A stretch of DNA of 64,000 bases from Mortierella alpina. Taxonomy: Eukaryota; Mortierellomycota; Mortierellomycetes; Mortierellales; Mortierellaceae. Positions 26,527 through 37,848 of the stretch are shown piece by piece (positions within the stretch are counted from its first letter, which is position 1; every line of letters starts with the position of its first letter). The notes below the pieces were generated by a model. That model was not told the origin of the DNA, ran no database searches, and was given only the letters and a program-made list of their open reading frames with translations. The position numbers and the translations under genes were made by a program. The DNA lies in contig JANATF010000010.1 of the NCBI GenBank assembly GCA_029449245.1, forward strand, positions 930,001 to 994,000, written 5' to 3'.

Positions 26527-26615
26527 CAGCTACCCAAAAAGTGATCGACAAAAATGAAATATTCGTCTTCCCTTTTGTCACACTCTTTCCCTGCCCGTTG
26601 CAATCCCTTCACTCC

Positions 26616-29465
26616 ATGCATTCCTTCTCGGCCAATCCGCCATCACCCATCGCACCACTGCCGCCCGAGTGCCTCGAGCTCATCCTGGACTGCCTGCGCA
26701 ACGACCTCGCCTCGCTTCACCAGCTGCTCCTGGTCTCACGCCAGCTATTCCACCTGACGGTGCCCGTGCTCTACAGGAGCCCGTTTAGGCTGGCCGCCGG
26801 GATTCCGGACCCACCACCTCATTCCGAATCCCATCCTCATTCACCACCTCATGCCTACGATTCCACCACCGGCTGGGCCAAGTTCTTGGACCGCACCAAG
26901 CTGCTCTCGCGCCTGCTGATTCAGAACCTTCAGATAAAGCCATTGGGCAAAATCCCGCGTCTCGCTGTCCACGAGGCATCCCTGCTAGACGATTCGAGTG
27001 GGATGGAGAACCTGCAGCCATTGCTACCCGCCAGTGAGCAGCTAGACGGGCCTACGCGATCCGCCTCTGTCAAGACCCCCAGTGGCTGGTCACAAAGTTA
27101 TTCAACCCTTTCAATGGATCCTAACGACAGCAACGACGATAGCGTTGGTCCATCCGTAAGTCGTGAAGTCGCTCAAGACAGCTCTGGTCACTGCCCAGAC
27201 TTGATCCGTTTTGATGACGAGTGGGGGGTAGAAAATGATGGGTGGTCTGCATTACACCAAGGCATGCCCAGCCAGCAAGGAACCACGGGTTCTGGCGCAG
27301 CTTCTTATAGCACCGATCATAATGAAGGTGATAAGGAAGATAGGATCAAACGGCAGTATCACACACCTACTACTGGAACAGGACTCCTCATGGACTACTT
27401 TCACTTTTATTCACACATTGATCATCGGTCGATTGCATCTGTCATTCGCCATGTATATCCTGGGGCCGGGCGCCGGGAGTGTGACAGGTTTATGGCGGAG
27501 ATCGAGCGCGCAGTCTTGATGCATAACCCACGACAGATCATGTCGATCCATGTTCAATGTCCGAGCGTTGTGATGCCCCACCTGCTGGCCAACATGGATC
27601 AATTCGAACAAATATCTTCGATTGAGTTGCTGGACGCTGTTTGGACTATTCCCGAGCTCGAGATGGTGTATCAGTTTCTGTCCGAGCATGCAGCCATGTT
27701 CCCTGCAGGGAACTTTGAGACCCAAGAAGAGAAAGATGTGAGCGGCCACGATGATGAGGAGGTCGTCATGAGGCTGTTGGCAATGCGACAGGGGATCCGA
27801 CGGCGAACAGCGGCGATACGTCATTTCAAGTATGCGACCCTTCGAAATCATTGGGATGACACGACCCTAGGCGGTCAGCGGTTTGATCCTCTGCAATTGA
27901 TCAAAGCCCTTGGACCAGGGTTGGAGATCATCGAGTCTGTGTACTGGCCCAGGACTATGCTCCAGGATCTGGATTCACTCGACGTGAGTTCGTTGCATAC
28001 ACTTCGGATCGCATTCCTGGAGACGCCACGGGAAGGCATGGCGTTTAGTCAGCCTGCATTTTTGAAGCGATGTCGTCAATTGCGCACGCTGGCTGGGTTC
28101 TCGAGTGAGAGGGGCATGTTTTCGTGGGCGGTGGAGGATTGGAATGCCAGCCAGTCAAGAAAAAGAAAAAAACCGGATGAGGGTTCGACTTGGAAGTGGT
28201 CTTCAACGAAGACGGCGACGACGACGACGACGACTTTGTCAACCTTCACAGCAGAGCCATCGCCACCGTCGCCACGGGTCCGACCTTTAGTGGAGCTGCA
28301 GCACCTTCGGGTTCATGGGCCGACAGATCAAGTCGTGTATGATATTCTCCGTGATGCATTCTATGGATTCCGCAACTCGCTTCGTGTGCTTGAGGCTCGA
28401 TCGGATATGGAGCATTTGGAAGGTGAGACTGAATGGATGGACAAAAGCATGGACTTGCTGTCAGGGCCAGCTCTCTCTTCTTGCTCTCAAAGAGCAGAGT
28501 CCTACGCGAGGAGAAAACATAAGGCCGATCAAAAAGCGATAGCCAATTCAAGAGAAGGACAAGAGCAAGAAGAGGATGGAGAAGAGGAACAGCAGGAAGA
28601 AGAAGAGGAAAGAGAAATTGAAGACGGGGCGTGCTATGATAGATTGTCTTCCATCTCTTCAGGATCTCTGCTCATCCAGTGGAGGCTTCCTCAGTTGACC
28701 GTCTTGCAGCTGACGGGACCCATTGCCGCCGTGTTCGATTTGGACTCACTCTTGCAAATGCCTAATCTACACACTGTCTGTTTCTCGATCCTGCTGGCGC
28801 CTTCGCCTTGGGTCAGGAGGACCCCATCTTCTTTTGCAGCAGCAACAACAACATCGGCAACAACGTCGACAAACACGAGTAGTGGTCATCAACATAGCTC
28901 TTCTTCTGTCGGTGGACGAAGCAACATGAGCCAACTACCGCTACTAACAGGACCGGCCTTACGACGGGTCATGATCAAGGGACCCTGGAACGAAATCACG
29001 GACAAGAGTCTACAGCAAATGATCGAGACCACTGTGAGGATCCAGGAACCCAAAAAGAACGATGGCGGCCGTAGTGGCAGCAGCCAGCAAGGAGAACAAG
29101 GGCGCTGGGGAGATCAGCTGTCGGAACTTTCAGTTCTGGACAATACGCGGGTTACAGTGCCGGGGATGGTGCAACTGGCTCGACAGATGGATGGTTTGCA
29201 GGTGATGGGTACGAGTTTGAACCTGCCAGTAGAGTCCGTGGACTCTTTGTCAGCGCATCGTCATCATCATTATCATCATCAGACGCGGGAATTTGAGTCG
29301 AGCTCGAATCGTCGTCGAGCGCAGGATGACTCGGAAATGATTGCACGCAAGATGATTATGAAGGCGAGACTGGAGTTGCCCTGGGTGGATATAGGGCCGG
29401 ACGCTAGCCATTTGGCAAGACGAGTGCGGCGCGATGGATACCTTAGCCGTGGATGGGATGTATAA
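26616..29465 (+). CDS. large F-box protein
   Basis: Single exon, 949 aa from the chosen ATG. Residues about 10-55 form an F-box (PIAPLPPECLELILDCLRNDLASLHQLLLVSRQLFHLTVPVLYR pattern, given here only as its gist). The rest is a long, partly Leu-rich region with several low-complexity inserts: a Lys/Arg segment, a run of Thr, a Glu/Gln tract and a His-rich patch near the C terminus. F-box proteins of this size form expanded families in Mortierellaceae and act as substrate receptors in SCF ubiquitin ligases. The target is unknown. An in-frame ATG at 26541 exists but lies within 40 bp of the previous stop and beside that gene's AATAAA, so the ATG at 26616, immediately before the F-box, is preferred. 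Confidence 0.8.
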   Translation: MHSFSANPPSPIAPLPPECLELILDCLRNDLASLHQLLLVSRQLFHLTVPVLYRSPFRLAAGIPDPPPHSESHPHSPPHAYDSTTGWAKFLDRTKLLSRLLIQNLQIKPLGKIPRLAVHEASLLDDSSGMENLQPLLPASEQLDGPTRSASVKTPSGWSQSYSTLSMDPNDSNDDSVGPSVSREVAQDSSGHCPDLIRFDDEWGVENDGWSALHQGMPSQQGTTGSGAASYSTDHNEGDKEDRIKRQYHTPTTGTGLLMDYFHFYSHIDHRSIASVIRHVYPGAGRRECDRFMAEIERAVLMHNPRQIMSIHVQCPSVVMPHLLANMDQFEQISSIELLDAVWTIPELEMVYQFLSEHAAMFPAGNFETQEEKDVSGHDDEEVVMRLLAMRQGIRRRTAAIRHFKYATLRNHWDDTTLGGQRFDPLQLIKALGPGLEIIESVYWPRTMLQDLDSLDVSSLHTLRIAFLETPREGMAFSQPAFLKRCRQLRTLAGFSSERGMFSWAVEDWNASQSRKRKKPDEGSTWKWSSTKTATTTTTTLSTFTAEPSPPSPRVRPLVELQHLRVHGPTDQVVYDILRDAFYGFRNSLRVLEARSDMEHLEGETEWMDKSMDLLSGPALSSCSQRAESYARRKHKADQKAIANSREGQEQEEDGEEEQQEEEEEREIEDGACYDRLSSISSGSLLIQWRLPQLTVLQLTGPIAAVFDLDSLLQMPNLHTVCFSILLAPSPWVRRTPSSFAAATTTSATTSTNTSSGHQHSSSSVGGRSNMSQLPLLTGPALRRVMIKGPWNEITDKSLQQMIETTVRIQEPKKNDGGRSGSSQQGEQGRWGDQLSELSVLDNTRVTVPGMVQLARQMDGLQVMGTSLNLPVESVDSLSAHRHHHYHHQTREFESSSNRRRAQDDSEMIARKMIMKARLELPWVDIGPDASHLARRVRRDGYLSRGWDV

Positions 29466-29758
29466 AGAGCAGCTCTGTTTTTGTATGATATATCATGGAG
29501 CGCTAAGCATGCACTAAGTCATACCAATTTCGCCGAAAGGGTGTGTGCCCTGCCTCACACATAAACACACACACGCACACATGTCACCTTCCCTCCCTTT
29601 TTTTTTTTCTTTTCTCGAGTGGTTTGCTTCAGTAAGCGCGTAATTATATTGAGGAACATCTCTAATTCTGTGATGTGTTTTGTTTCCGATCGCAAACAAA
29701 GTGCAACTACTGTTGTGCTAGCAGAAGCAACTAACAAAAAAGTACTCGTTCCTTGCTT

Positions 29759-30707
29759 CTAGAACAATGTCATGATAACGAGGATCAGGACCGCGAATGC
29801 GGCTGTAGGACCACCCGTGCTCTTGAACGTGCTCTTGACTGTGGACTTGATGCTACCGGAGGCACCGTTTGGAACAATGGTTGGGATAATCAGGTCCGCC
29901 CCACAGGTGCATGGGGACGATGCTGTAGCCTCCTGGTAGACTTTTCCTTGAGAGGCACACTGTTCCTTGACGTCGAGACAGTTCGATGTGGGCGTGGGCG
30001 CGATCGAGGCTGTTGTTGCGGTGGGTGTTGCCAGGCTGTTGGTCATGGTCATTGTAGTCGTCGTGTTGCCTATTGTGTTCACAAAAAAATAAAACGGTTG
30101 AGTCTACGAAATTGTCGTTGTCGTCGGGAGGGAGAGCAGGGTTGCGCCCCAACTGAACAGGATAGACGTCGTTTCCCTTCTCTCTTCCTTCCTCGTTTCT
30201 CCTCCCCACAAACTCTTGCTTACCAGGGGTGGCTGCAGCGACGATTTGGAACACGTTCGTTTCGACAGAGTCTGGGCCAAATATGCCGCCTTTTTCCATT
30301 TCTAAGCGAACAAAGTAGTTGTCACCGGCGGGTACATTCACAGGAATCAGCCAGTCGTTGATATTCAGGGTGGCCTCCGTCTGTTGTGGGTTCGCGGCCG
30401 GGATCAATAGCTGGACACGATCCCGAATGGTTGTCATGGTGGTGCGACCTCCAAAAAGCCCCGTTTTCCGTCGCTCCAAGGTGACCTTAAACAGCTTATC
30501 GTCTGGCAGGGTATCTGCCTGGGCGTGTTCCGTTGAGACAATGCTAATGAGCCCCGGTTGGCCAACGGTCCAGCGGGTAGCGCCTGTGGGCGTCTGAAAG
30601 GAGTAGGGCCCTGCTTGGACGAGGGTTTGTTGGGAGGAGAGGAGGGTGAGGTGGAGGAGGAGGAAGGCCGCCAGAGCGACAAAGGGTGACTTTTTAAACG
30701 TAGCCAT
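29759..30707 (-). CDS. Kre9/Knh1-like GPI-anchored extracellular protein
   Basis: Two exons (30707-30224 and 30069-29759) give 264 aa. The N terminus is a signal peptide (hydrophobic core FVALAAFLLLHLTLL, likely cut after LVQAG). A beta-sandwich-like domain follows, with WTVGQPGLISI, VTLERRK and DYFVRLEMEKG-type strands (the sequence reads DNYFVRLE). This is the pattern of the Kre9/Knh1 Ser-Thr-rich GPI family. The second exon encodes a Thr-rich linker, four Cys (SNCLDVKEQC...CTC) and a C-terminal hydrophobic tail (AAFAVLILVIMTLF) after Ser/Gly residues suitable as a GPI attachment site. Kre9 and Knh1 take part in beta-1,6-glucan assembly in yeast; activity here is unproven. Located at plasma membrane or cell wall. 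It lies downstream of CAP on the same strand. Confidence 0.75.
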
Positions 30708-31153
30708 GAGTGGTCGGGTGTTCTGTAGGGCGTGAAAAAAGTGAGAGACAGGCGAGAGACAGGTGAGAGAGAGGAAAAGAAAGTGAACAGTGGGGTATGT
30801 TTCTCGCGGCAGGGTTGCGTGATTGGCTATTTCTCAGGAACAGATGCAAAGGGATCAATGGAAATGGGCAAAGAAGTTGACGTGTGAAAATGAGAGAACG
30901 GAAGCAAGAACAAACAAAGGGGAAAGAAGAAAAGGAAGAAAGAAAGAGAACGAGAGAGGCACAGGGATGAAGGATGCTCCAGATGAGCACCCACTAGCAT
31001 CGACTTGTATTGTTTTAGCAATATGACGATAGCCCTCGGCTGCGAATGGTGTGAGCCCGGCTTTGAGGTTGCATGCTGGGCATGAAATTTGTTATATGAA
31101 GTAATGAACGGCAGGTGCATAAGCGCGTGCAACAACGACCTACAGCGGACTAC
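30708..31153. other. 446 bp intergenic region between GPI-protein gene and CAP
   Basis: Contains the promoter of the GPI-protein gene and the 3' flank of CAP, both on the minus strand. Purine-rich tract (about 30895-30965). No further coding signal recognised. Confidence 0.4.
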
Positions 31154-33429
31154 TTATCCAGAATGCTCCACAGGTGTGGTCACCACCTTGCCATCCACAA
31201 TCTTGGTCAAGAACTGCTCAGGAACCGGCCTCTCCACAAAGTCGCCCTCAGCTCCATCCTCGGTCGAATCGGGCGTGAGGATGTTGATAGCAGAGCATTT
31301 TGATGTCAGAATCTCGATATCCAGGCAGTCCTTGGACAGGTAGACCATGGCCGAATCAACCTTGTCCAAACTGATGGTAGGTGCCTTGCCCAGGATCTGT
31401 ACCTGCACCGATTTGGAATTCACGAGATCAAGCGACGAGATCAAAGATTCGAGGCACACGCCCGTCTTGGTGCACGAGTCCACAGCAACGGTCGCCACTT
31501 TGCTCTTGATCAGGATCGTCGAGTTTTTGCAACCGTAAATGTACACCGATTGGTTGAGCTCCACATTGTCCAGAATCACCTCATTGTTGTTCTCAAAGTT
31601 CTCCTAAGAGGTTAGAAGGAGGTTCAAAAAATTGAAGGACATCGAATGTCAGTCATCTGCTTCGCACGCATAAAATAGGAGACACATCTCAAGATATGCG
31701 TTTTGCCTGGACAGAGCACTCACCACAACCCACTTGTTGCCCTCCAACGCCAGCTTTGGTGGCTTCTTCAATGTCAACGATGCTGGCTTTGGTGGTGCTC
31801 CAGGTCCAGCTCTCTTGGGCGAAGAGGGTTTTGCTAGCATAGACAAGACGTTTGAAATTGTATATTAGTCGATGGCTTCGACACCAGAGACCATCATTTT
31901 GTATAGAGCATGTCCTTACCAGAACCTGCAGTCACCATGCCAGAGGCACGGAGCTCAGGGTTCTTGTGGGTCATCTTGCTCTTATCCACCTTGCGCAATC
32001 CCGAAGTGATAGCCTCGCCTTGGTTCAATTGCGCAAATACAGCTGACATGTCGGTCTCGGTTGGCGCCTTGGCAGGTGCAGTGTTCATCATAGGGGGGGG
32101 TGGTGGTGGGGGTGGGGGTGGGGGGCCACCTGCTGCTGGCGCAGGTGCAGACGCGGATGTAGTGGCAGGGGGAGGCGTGCGGTTGAGGCTGTTGCTGTCC
32201 AGAGCAGTGCCCTAATTCAGGGTTGACATACCATGCGGAAAAAGGGGCGGGAGATATATGTGAGCAGATGGATCGAAAATCGTTCGGGTTGTGTCGTTTT
32301 CTCGTCACGAACACTTTTGCCTCTGGACTAGTACAATGGTATTTACCTTTGGATTCCATACCAAGCCAGTGGTGTGGAACTTGCGGACATAGTTCTGCAG
32401 TTCGTTCAGTAGGTTCATGTAGGAGCGGATCCAAGCAACGTGATTCTCATCCCTGAACAGCACACAACACAATGACGCCGGACGGGTCGAGCGAAAAGGA
32501 AAATCATGTCAGGGCGAATTTTGATCAGTTGAAGGTTGGGAAGAAGGGGTACAGGCAGATGACCTTCAGCCTCAGCATGCAATGTTGTCGCGCAGAAAAG
32601 CACCCAGAGTAGACGGTGTAGACATACTTTTCCTTCCAGTCCTTGACGACACGGTTGGCGTAGAACTGGGCACTGTCCTTCATCTCCCCAACATAGGGTG
32701 CCGGCTTGGGCTCCTATTATTATCAAGGGCATATGGAGCAGAGTAGAATATTAATAGCAGCCCTCACCGTACATGTATAGCCATCATCAGTGGTGTCATG
32801 GAAAATAGGACATGATACGGTACAATGGTGACCCATCCAAGGGCAGGAATTCCCTCTGCAACTGCTGTCAAGTGGGTGGACAGGGGGCTAGGGCGGTTCT
32901 TGTCACGAATCTCAATCACTTTCACAAGCTCCACCTGTGTGGGCTCGAGGAGTTGGCGAAAGACGTCTGAGGTCAATGGCGGCTTCTGGCTTTGCGTGGC
33001 GAGAGAGATCATTTCGCGCTGGGCAGCAAACAGATTGCAGACATAGGTGGCCTGTAACAAAGGTTGACAGTGGTTAGACATTGCGGTCAAATTGCCAGCG
33101 AATGAACGCGAAATCGGGCAGCTCAAACTTGCCTGTTCCTCAACAAGACCGCCGACAGCCTTGCTGAGCTCAGAGTAGCTCTTGACGGGGCCGTCGAGGA
33201 GCTCATCAAAGCCTTCGACGGTGGGATGGGTTGCGTCCTGCTGGGAAGAGGCCGAGGGCTCTGCCAACTGGGAGAGCTGGCCCTGAGGGGCGTGGGCGCC
33301 GCTGTTGCCGGTGAGGGATGACGAGACGTTGGAGGCGGATGCGCCGGCCATGGCAAGGTCTTCCAGCTTGCTCGTGGCGGACTCGAGCCGCTTGAGCAGC
33401 GAGGAAAGTGAGCTGACTTCTGCAGCCAT
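31154..33429 (-). CDS. SRV2: adenylyl cyclase-associated protein CAP/Srv2
   Basis: Seven exons (33429-33133, 33051-32824, 32713-32628, 32452-32347, 32211-31920, 31833-31724, 31603-31154) encode 522 aa. The N terminus LSSLLKRLESATSKLEDLA is the cyclase-binding, coiled-coil oligomerisation segment. A helical-folded domain follows (PALGWVTI, then YVGEMKDSAQFYANRV, then KFHTTGLVWN). A proline-rich linker has a run of 11 Pro. A WH2-like LRKV segment and the C-terminal beta-helix CARP domain complete it (WVVENFENN, then VYIYGCKNSTI, ending VTTPVEHSG). CAP recycles ADP-actin monomers with cofilin and profilin and links cyclase to Ras. The first intron (33132-33052, 81 nt) has a GC donor (CAG|GCAAGT). 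Retaining it would keep frame but insert 27 residues in a conserved helix. Confidence 0.95.
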
Positions 33430-33686
33430 GGGAAGCGATGGATGTGGTCGGGGGTGGGCGGGTGTGGTGAGAGGGTGGGTGTCGTGGGATGAAAAGAATG
33501 AAGGTCTGAAAAAGAAGAGCGAGCTGCATCACACTCGTTTTATTCTCAGTCAGGGGCCTGCTGTGACCGCACAGCTCTTGCTCTTAACTTTGCTCCTCGC
33601 CATCCACATCACCCAGTCCTATCATCCCATGGTCTGCTTCAGTGCCTTTTATACTTGTACAAACGACTGCACGGCTATCTAGCGGG

Positions 33687-35857
33687 TTACAGGCTCGACA
33701 AGAGGCCCTTGGGGACTCGGACCTTGTAGCTGAGCAGCATCTGTCCATAAGACTTGCCTTGGCGGTCCAGGTTCAGCGAGCTCAGGCCACCGCCTCCCAG
33801 ACTGCGCGTCAGCACAAAGTTCAAGGCATGGATCCCAGGAAGCTCGTATCGTGCCACCTTGCCCTGAGCCAGGTGCGCCATGTACTTCTTTACAGACTCT
33901 GCAGTCAACTGCTGGTTGATGTACGGGTAGAACTTGGCGTCTCTAGCAATCACACCTACGTTCGCGGTATCACCTTTATCGCCACTGCGGGCATAGGCAA
34001 TGCGGATCAGGGGCACAAGCACCGTTTCCTCTGAAGAATTGGCGGGCAAAGGGGCAGCAGGCAGAACGGGCGGGTGCTCGTTCTGCACGTGGGATGGGCC
34101 TGAAAACGCAACAGTCTTTTGGATCTTCTTGTCGCCGCTTCCAATTGTGAGTTGAGCGGGCACGGCCTGCTTGGGAGCCAGGACCGAGTAATGGGTCATG
34201 TTTGGGCTTGGATGGGGACGACCCGCTCCGCCTCCAGTGATGCCAGGCGCGTTTCCTGTAGCACTTGGTGCTAATTCGACACCCAGGAGCATTAAACCGT
34301 GCTTTTCAGGATGCACGGCTGTGATTCTGCAGCAAACTTCACGGGCATCCAGAGCCGTGGAATTGGGGCTATGAGATTCAAATACGGTTACTTTGCGTCG
34401 ACCCTAATCATACTTGCTTCTGATCAATTAGGAATGTGGAAAACTTGGACATACCCGTAGCTGGACTCTGATCCCAAGGCCTCTACGCGAACAGCAGTGT
34501 AATCCTCAATGCCGAATCGCTCAAGATTCTTTCTCGCACGTTTCACAACTGCATCACCAACCGCCAGTGCCTATTTGCAACAGGGACTTGTTGATTAATA
34601 CACCGAACACGAAGTACAACATTGCAGAAACCTGATACTGCAAGATTGGATTTCTACCTTTCGCCTAGCGTCGATACCTCCGATCCAAAGATCGGCTGTG
34701 ATCTTGTAGCCCTCGACGTAGATTCCGGAGCACTTGAGGTAAGGTGTTGGTGCTCTGCCTTTGGCGCCTGTGACGAGAACGCGGTCCTTGCCCACCTCGG
34801 AGAGTTTGACGTTGCGTAGATCCAAAATAACATCAGGTAGAATGTAAGCACCTGGATCCAACACCTCATACACCAATTGCTCAGCGACGGTGGCAACAGT
34901 GACCAATCCACCAGTCTCTGCTGGCTTTGTCACAATAAAGTCGCCGTTGGGTTTGCATTCAACCACGGGGAAACCCATGTTGGCCCATCCACCGTGGGGC
35001 GAATTGGCGCTCAGTTCCCAGTCTGTAAAGTTTCCTCCAGTGGTGTGGCAGCCGCACTCGATGATATGACCCGCCAGGGAGGCACCGGCCATTTGATCCC
35101 AGTCCTTGTAAGGGTTCCACTTGTACTCGTGCAGGAGCGGTCCCAGGACAAGAGCACTATCGACGACGCGACCGGTCACCACGATGGTCGCACCTGCATC
35201 GAGCGCCTCTGCAATAGGCAGGGCGCCGAGGTATGCATTCAACGACAGATTCTTTTTCTCGGCTCCTGGGTATCGATCCACTTCGTCCTTGTTGCCTGTG
35301 ATATAGTTGAATGGCAGTAGCTCTCCCTTGGCGTTCATCTCTTCAGCGCGTTCATGAAGATCATCACCCGTGACGGCTGCGACGACCAAGTTATCGATCC
35401 CGTTTTCTTTCGCGATGATCTCGATGGCTTCTTTGAGGGCGAGGGGGTCAAGGCCTCCTGCGTTCGTGATAACCTTGGTGCCATTGGCAACAATGTCCTC
35501 GACGAGTCTTTTCCACACAAACGTGATGAAATCTCCGACATATCCGCCAGGTCCCGCGCGACTCTCCTTCTTTGGGTTCGCACCGGCCTTACCGGCCTTT
35601 CGATGGCGCGCAAGAAGTCCCATGGTCACCTCTACTCAGGAAGAAGACAGCGGACCTCACTGTTATTTCGCTATAAACGGAAGCTAATGGCAAAAGAGTT
35701 CTGATGAATCTCGATCGATTCTCCTACCGGCGAGGTAATCGGCCACCAGGTAATCAAGGTTCTTGCCCTCGAGCGAGACGAGTTGCTCGGCAGCCGAGAC
35801 CGAGTCGCCCCAGAAGGCACTGTAGCAGCCGATGCGGACTGTCTTTTCAGGAGCCAT
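33687..35857 (-). CDS. AtuA-family protein (acyclic terpene utilisation A, DUF1446)
   Basis: Four exons (35857-35728, 35631-34658, 34570-34451, 34403-33687) give 646 aa, the length of fused fungal AtuA proteins. The N-terminal half has [35 protein letters not shown] and [13 protein letters not shown], all typical of DUF1446. The C-terminal part, [16 protein letters not shown] onward, is the AtuA-like ferredoxin-fold domain. AtuA is encoded in the Pseudomonas citronellol/geraniol catabolic cluster, but its exact reaction is not established. No mitochondrial presequence; the protein ends in SSL, which is not a standard peroxisomal signal. The third junction is uncertain: frame continuity requires donor GTCCAA after SSYGY, whereas the stronger-looking GTATGT two codons earlier breaks frame. 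Divergent from the bZIP gene. Confidence 0.85.
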
Positions 35858-36553
35858 GGTCAGTGTGCTGAAGGATGAGGAAGCAATGAACGTGTGGGAT
35901 GGGAGTGTGGGAATAAAAAATGCAAAGCAGTGAATGAGGATCAGCCAGTGTGAGTGAGATGAGGAACGGGCAGCGGGAGCGGGTTTATATAGGTTATGTG
36001 GAGAAGGATGTGTTGAGGAATGGGGGAGCACGAAGTGAACAGTGCGGTTCACTTTGGAAGAACTCTATCCTCAAGCCTTCACGCCTTGGGCCGAGAGAGA
36101 CACTTGCACCAAATTCCTATGCGCGTGCATGTTCGCGAACGGGCTATCAAAAATGCACGCGAGCCATACTAGTGCTGCCATGGGTCTCGCATGACTTAAA
36201 ACAGCGGTGGCGTCTCAGGATCGCTTCTGGGCATGATGGCCAGCACTGTCAATGCTTGTGGATCGACGCGCGTCGTGCGGGGCAGCCAGGACGAGCGTGA
36301 ACGAGATAAGCGATCGAAAGTGACAAATCAACGTGATCTGAGATCTGATCGCACGTCCTTCACCAGCTCCTTTTGTGAGACTCCGACTCGCTGCGAGAGC
36401 TCTTTCCTTTCCACCACTGCCAACATCTGTCCGACTTGATTGCCATTGACTGACCCTGCCAGAGCGCTCCTCGTCACTTCAGCACTGCTCCACTTGCCGT
36501 CCTCGTTCTTCCCACACATCATACACACACACATATCTACATATATCACAACC
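35858..36553. other. 696 bp divergent intergenic region (AtuA / bZIP)
   Basis: Shared upstream region. A GATAAG (GATA-factor type) occurs at about 36303-36308. The last 80 bp before the bZIP ATG are CA/T-rich. Nothing coding recognised. Confidence 0.4.
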
Positions 36554-37848
36554 ATGTCGGAAAACCCTTATCTGTCCCTCATTGCGGGACTCAACTCTGA
36601 CTCGCCCGCAACCAACTCGACTGGTTCGCCAGAGGACTACTCGGCGGACCTCTCGCTGTGGACCAATGCAGAATTCACCTTTGACATGCCCCCAGGGTTG
36701 GGCATCTTTGAGACCGACTCTGGATTCGCCGACCTCGCTGCCTCCAACACTGTGAACAGCAACATCGCTCCCACGGCCGATCATGATCCAGTGCTGGGCC
36801 ACCACCAGCCAGCTGAGCAGCACAGTCTGGATTTCCTGAATTTGTCATCACACCAAGGTAAACACTATTTGAGTGCGGCGGTCTCAAAAAAGTGGGTTTT
36901 TTTTGACTCGAAAGCCACCCCGCCACCCGCCCACCTGAGGGTGTGCAATTCCCTCACTGCGACAGCTGCAGCTTCACAGTGAATTACTCTCACATTCCTT
37001 GAGTGAGCCTTATTGCTAACTGCACGGCTCTCCACCCCACTCTTGCTCGCACACTCTTGCGATGTCTAGACGCCCGCACAGTGTCCTTGCTGGAGCGCAC
37101 CCGCCAGCGCAATCCTGCCAATGACGACGAAGCGCAGCACCGGTCAGAGCTGCAGGAGCAGACTGAGGCCATCAACTCGTTCCATTCGCTCCTTGCCGCC
37201 TATTCGGCAGCAACCACACAGGCACAGCTCCAACTCCAACAGCAGCCCTCTTCCACAACCTCTTTGCCCAGCATTGCCCCTGCTGCCCTAGGGGCACCGA
37301 CGACACCCGCAGCCGCCAAGCTGCTGCGTCAACCCATGCCTCAATACAACAAGCCAGCAGCCAAGAAGCAAAAGACATCCCTGCAGACAGTTGTCGTTCC
37401 TCCCTCAGCACCAGCACCTTCATCAGCATCGACCCCCTCTCTCAAGAGCCCATCTGACAAGGCTGTCGTGAATGGTGATGAGAGCAGCGCCACGAGCAGC
37501 AAAGAGCCAGCAGAGCCACAGGACGGATATGAACTGTCTGCAGCAGACTCCTTCTCCAAAGACGATCCAGATTATTCGAGCAAGGTCGCGGCGGAGGAGG
37601 ACAAGAGACGTCGTAACACTGCAGCATCAGCGCGCTTCCGGCAAAAGAAGAAGCTGCGGGAGCAGGCATTGGAGCAGACGGCAAGAGAGAAGACTGCCCG
37701 CGCAGAGGCTCTTGAGGGACGGGTCCGGGAATTGGAGATGGAGGTGCGCTGGCTGCGAGGTTTGATTGTTGAGAAGGATTCGAGGCTCCATGAAGCGACG
37801 GTCAACTTGCACGATGCCAACAAGCGTATGAAACTAGACTCGTTTTAG
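36554..37848 (+). CDS. bZIP transcription factor of the CYS3/MetR/Zip1 type
   Basis: Two exons (36554-36857, 37070-37848) give 360 aa. Residues about 265-340 hold a bZIP domain: basic region EEDKRRRNTAASARFRQKK with the N-T-A-A-S-A-R DNA-contact signature. It continues in a heptad zipper (LEGRVRELEMEVRWLRGLI). The RRRNTAASARFR core and following REQALE are characteristic of the sulfur regulators CYS3, MetR and S. pombe Zip1 rather than of Gcn4, Atf1 or AP-1. The N-terminal half is acidic and Ser/Asn-rich with aromatic residues, as in activation domains, and the middle is Gln/Pro/Ala-rich. A role in sulfur amino acid or cadmium response is inference from the basic region. The 212 nt intron has donor GTAAAC and acceptor CTAG. 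Confidence 0.88.

Noticed and set aside
26541-26615. Earlier in-frame ATG for the F-box protein
   Set aside because: It lies 39 nt after the preceding stop and just after that gene's AATAAA; the ATG at 26616 directly precedes the F-box.
33687-33695. C-terminal SSL of the AtuA protein as a peroxisomal signal
   Set aside because: Ser at the middle position is outside the standard [SAC]-[KRH]-[LM] pattern, so I do not count it as PTS1.
34403-34658. AtuA as two separate genes (DUF1446 half and C-terminal ferredoxin-fold half)
   Set aside because: A short exon between them and frame-consistent splicing join the halves, and fused forms of this length are expected in fungi.
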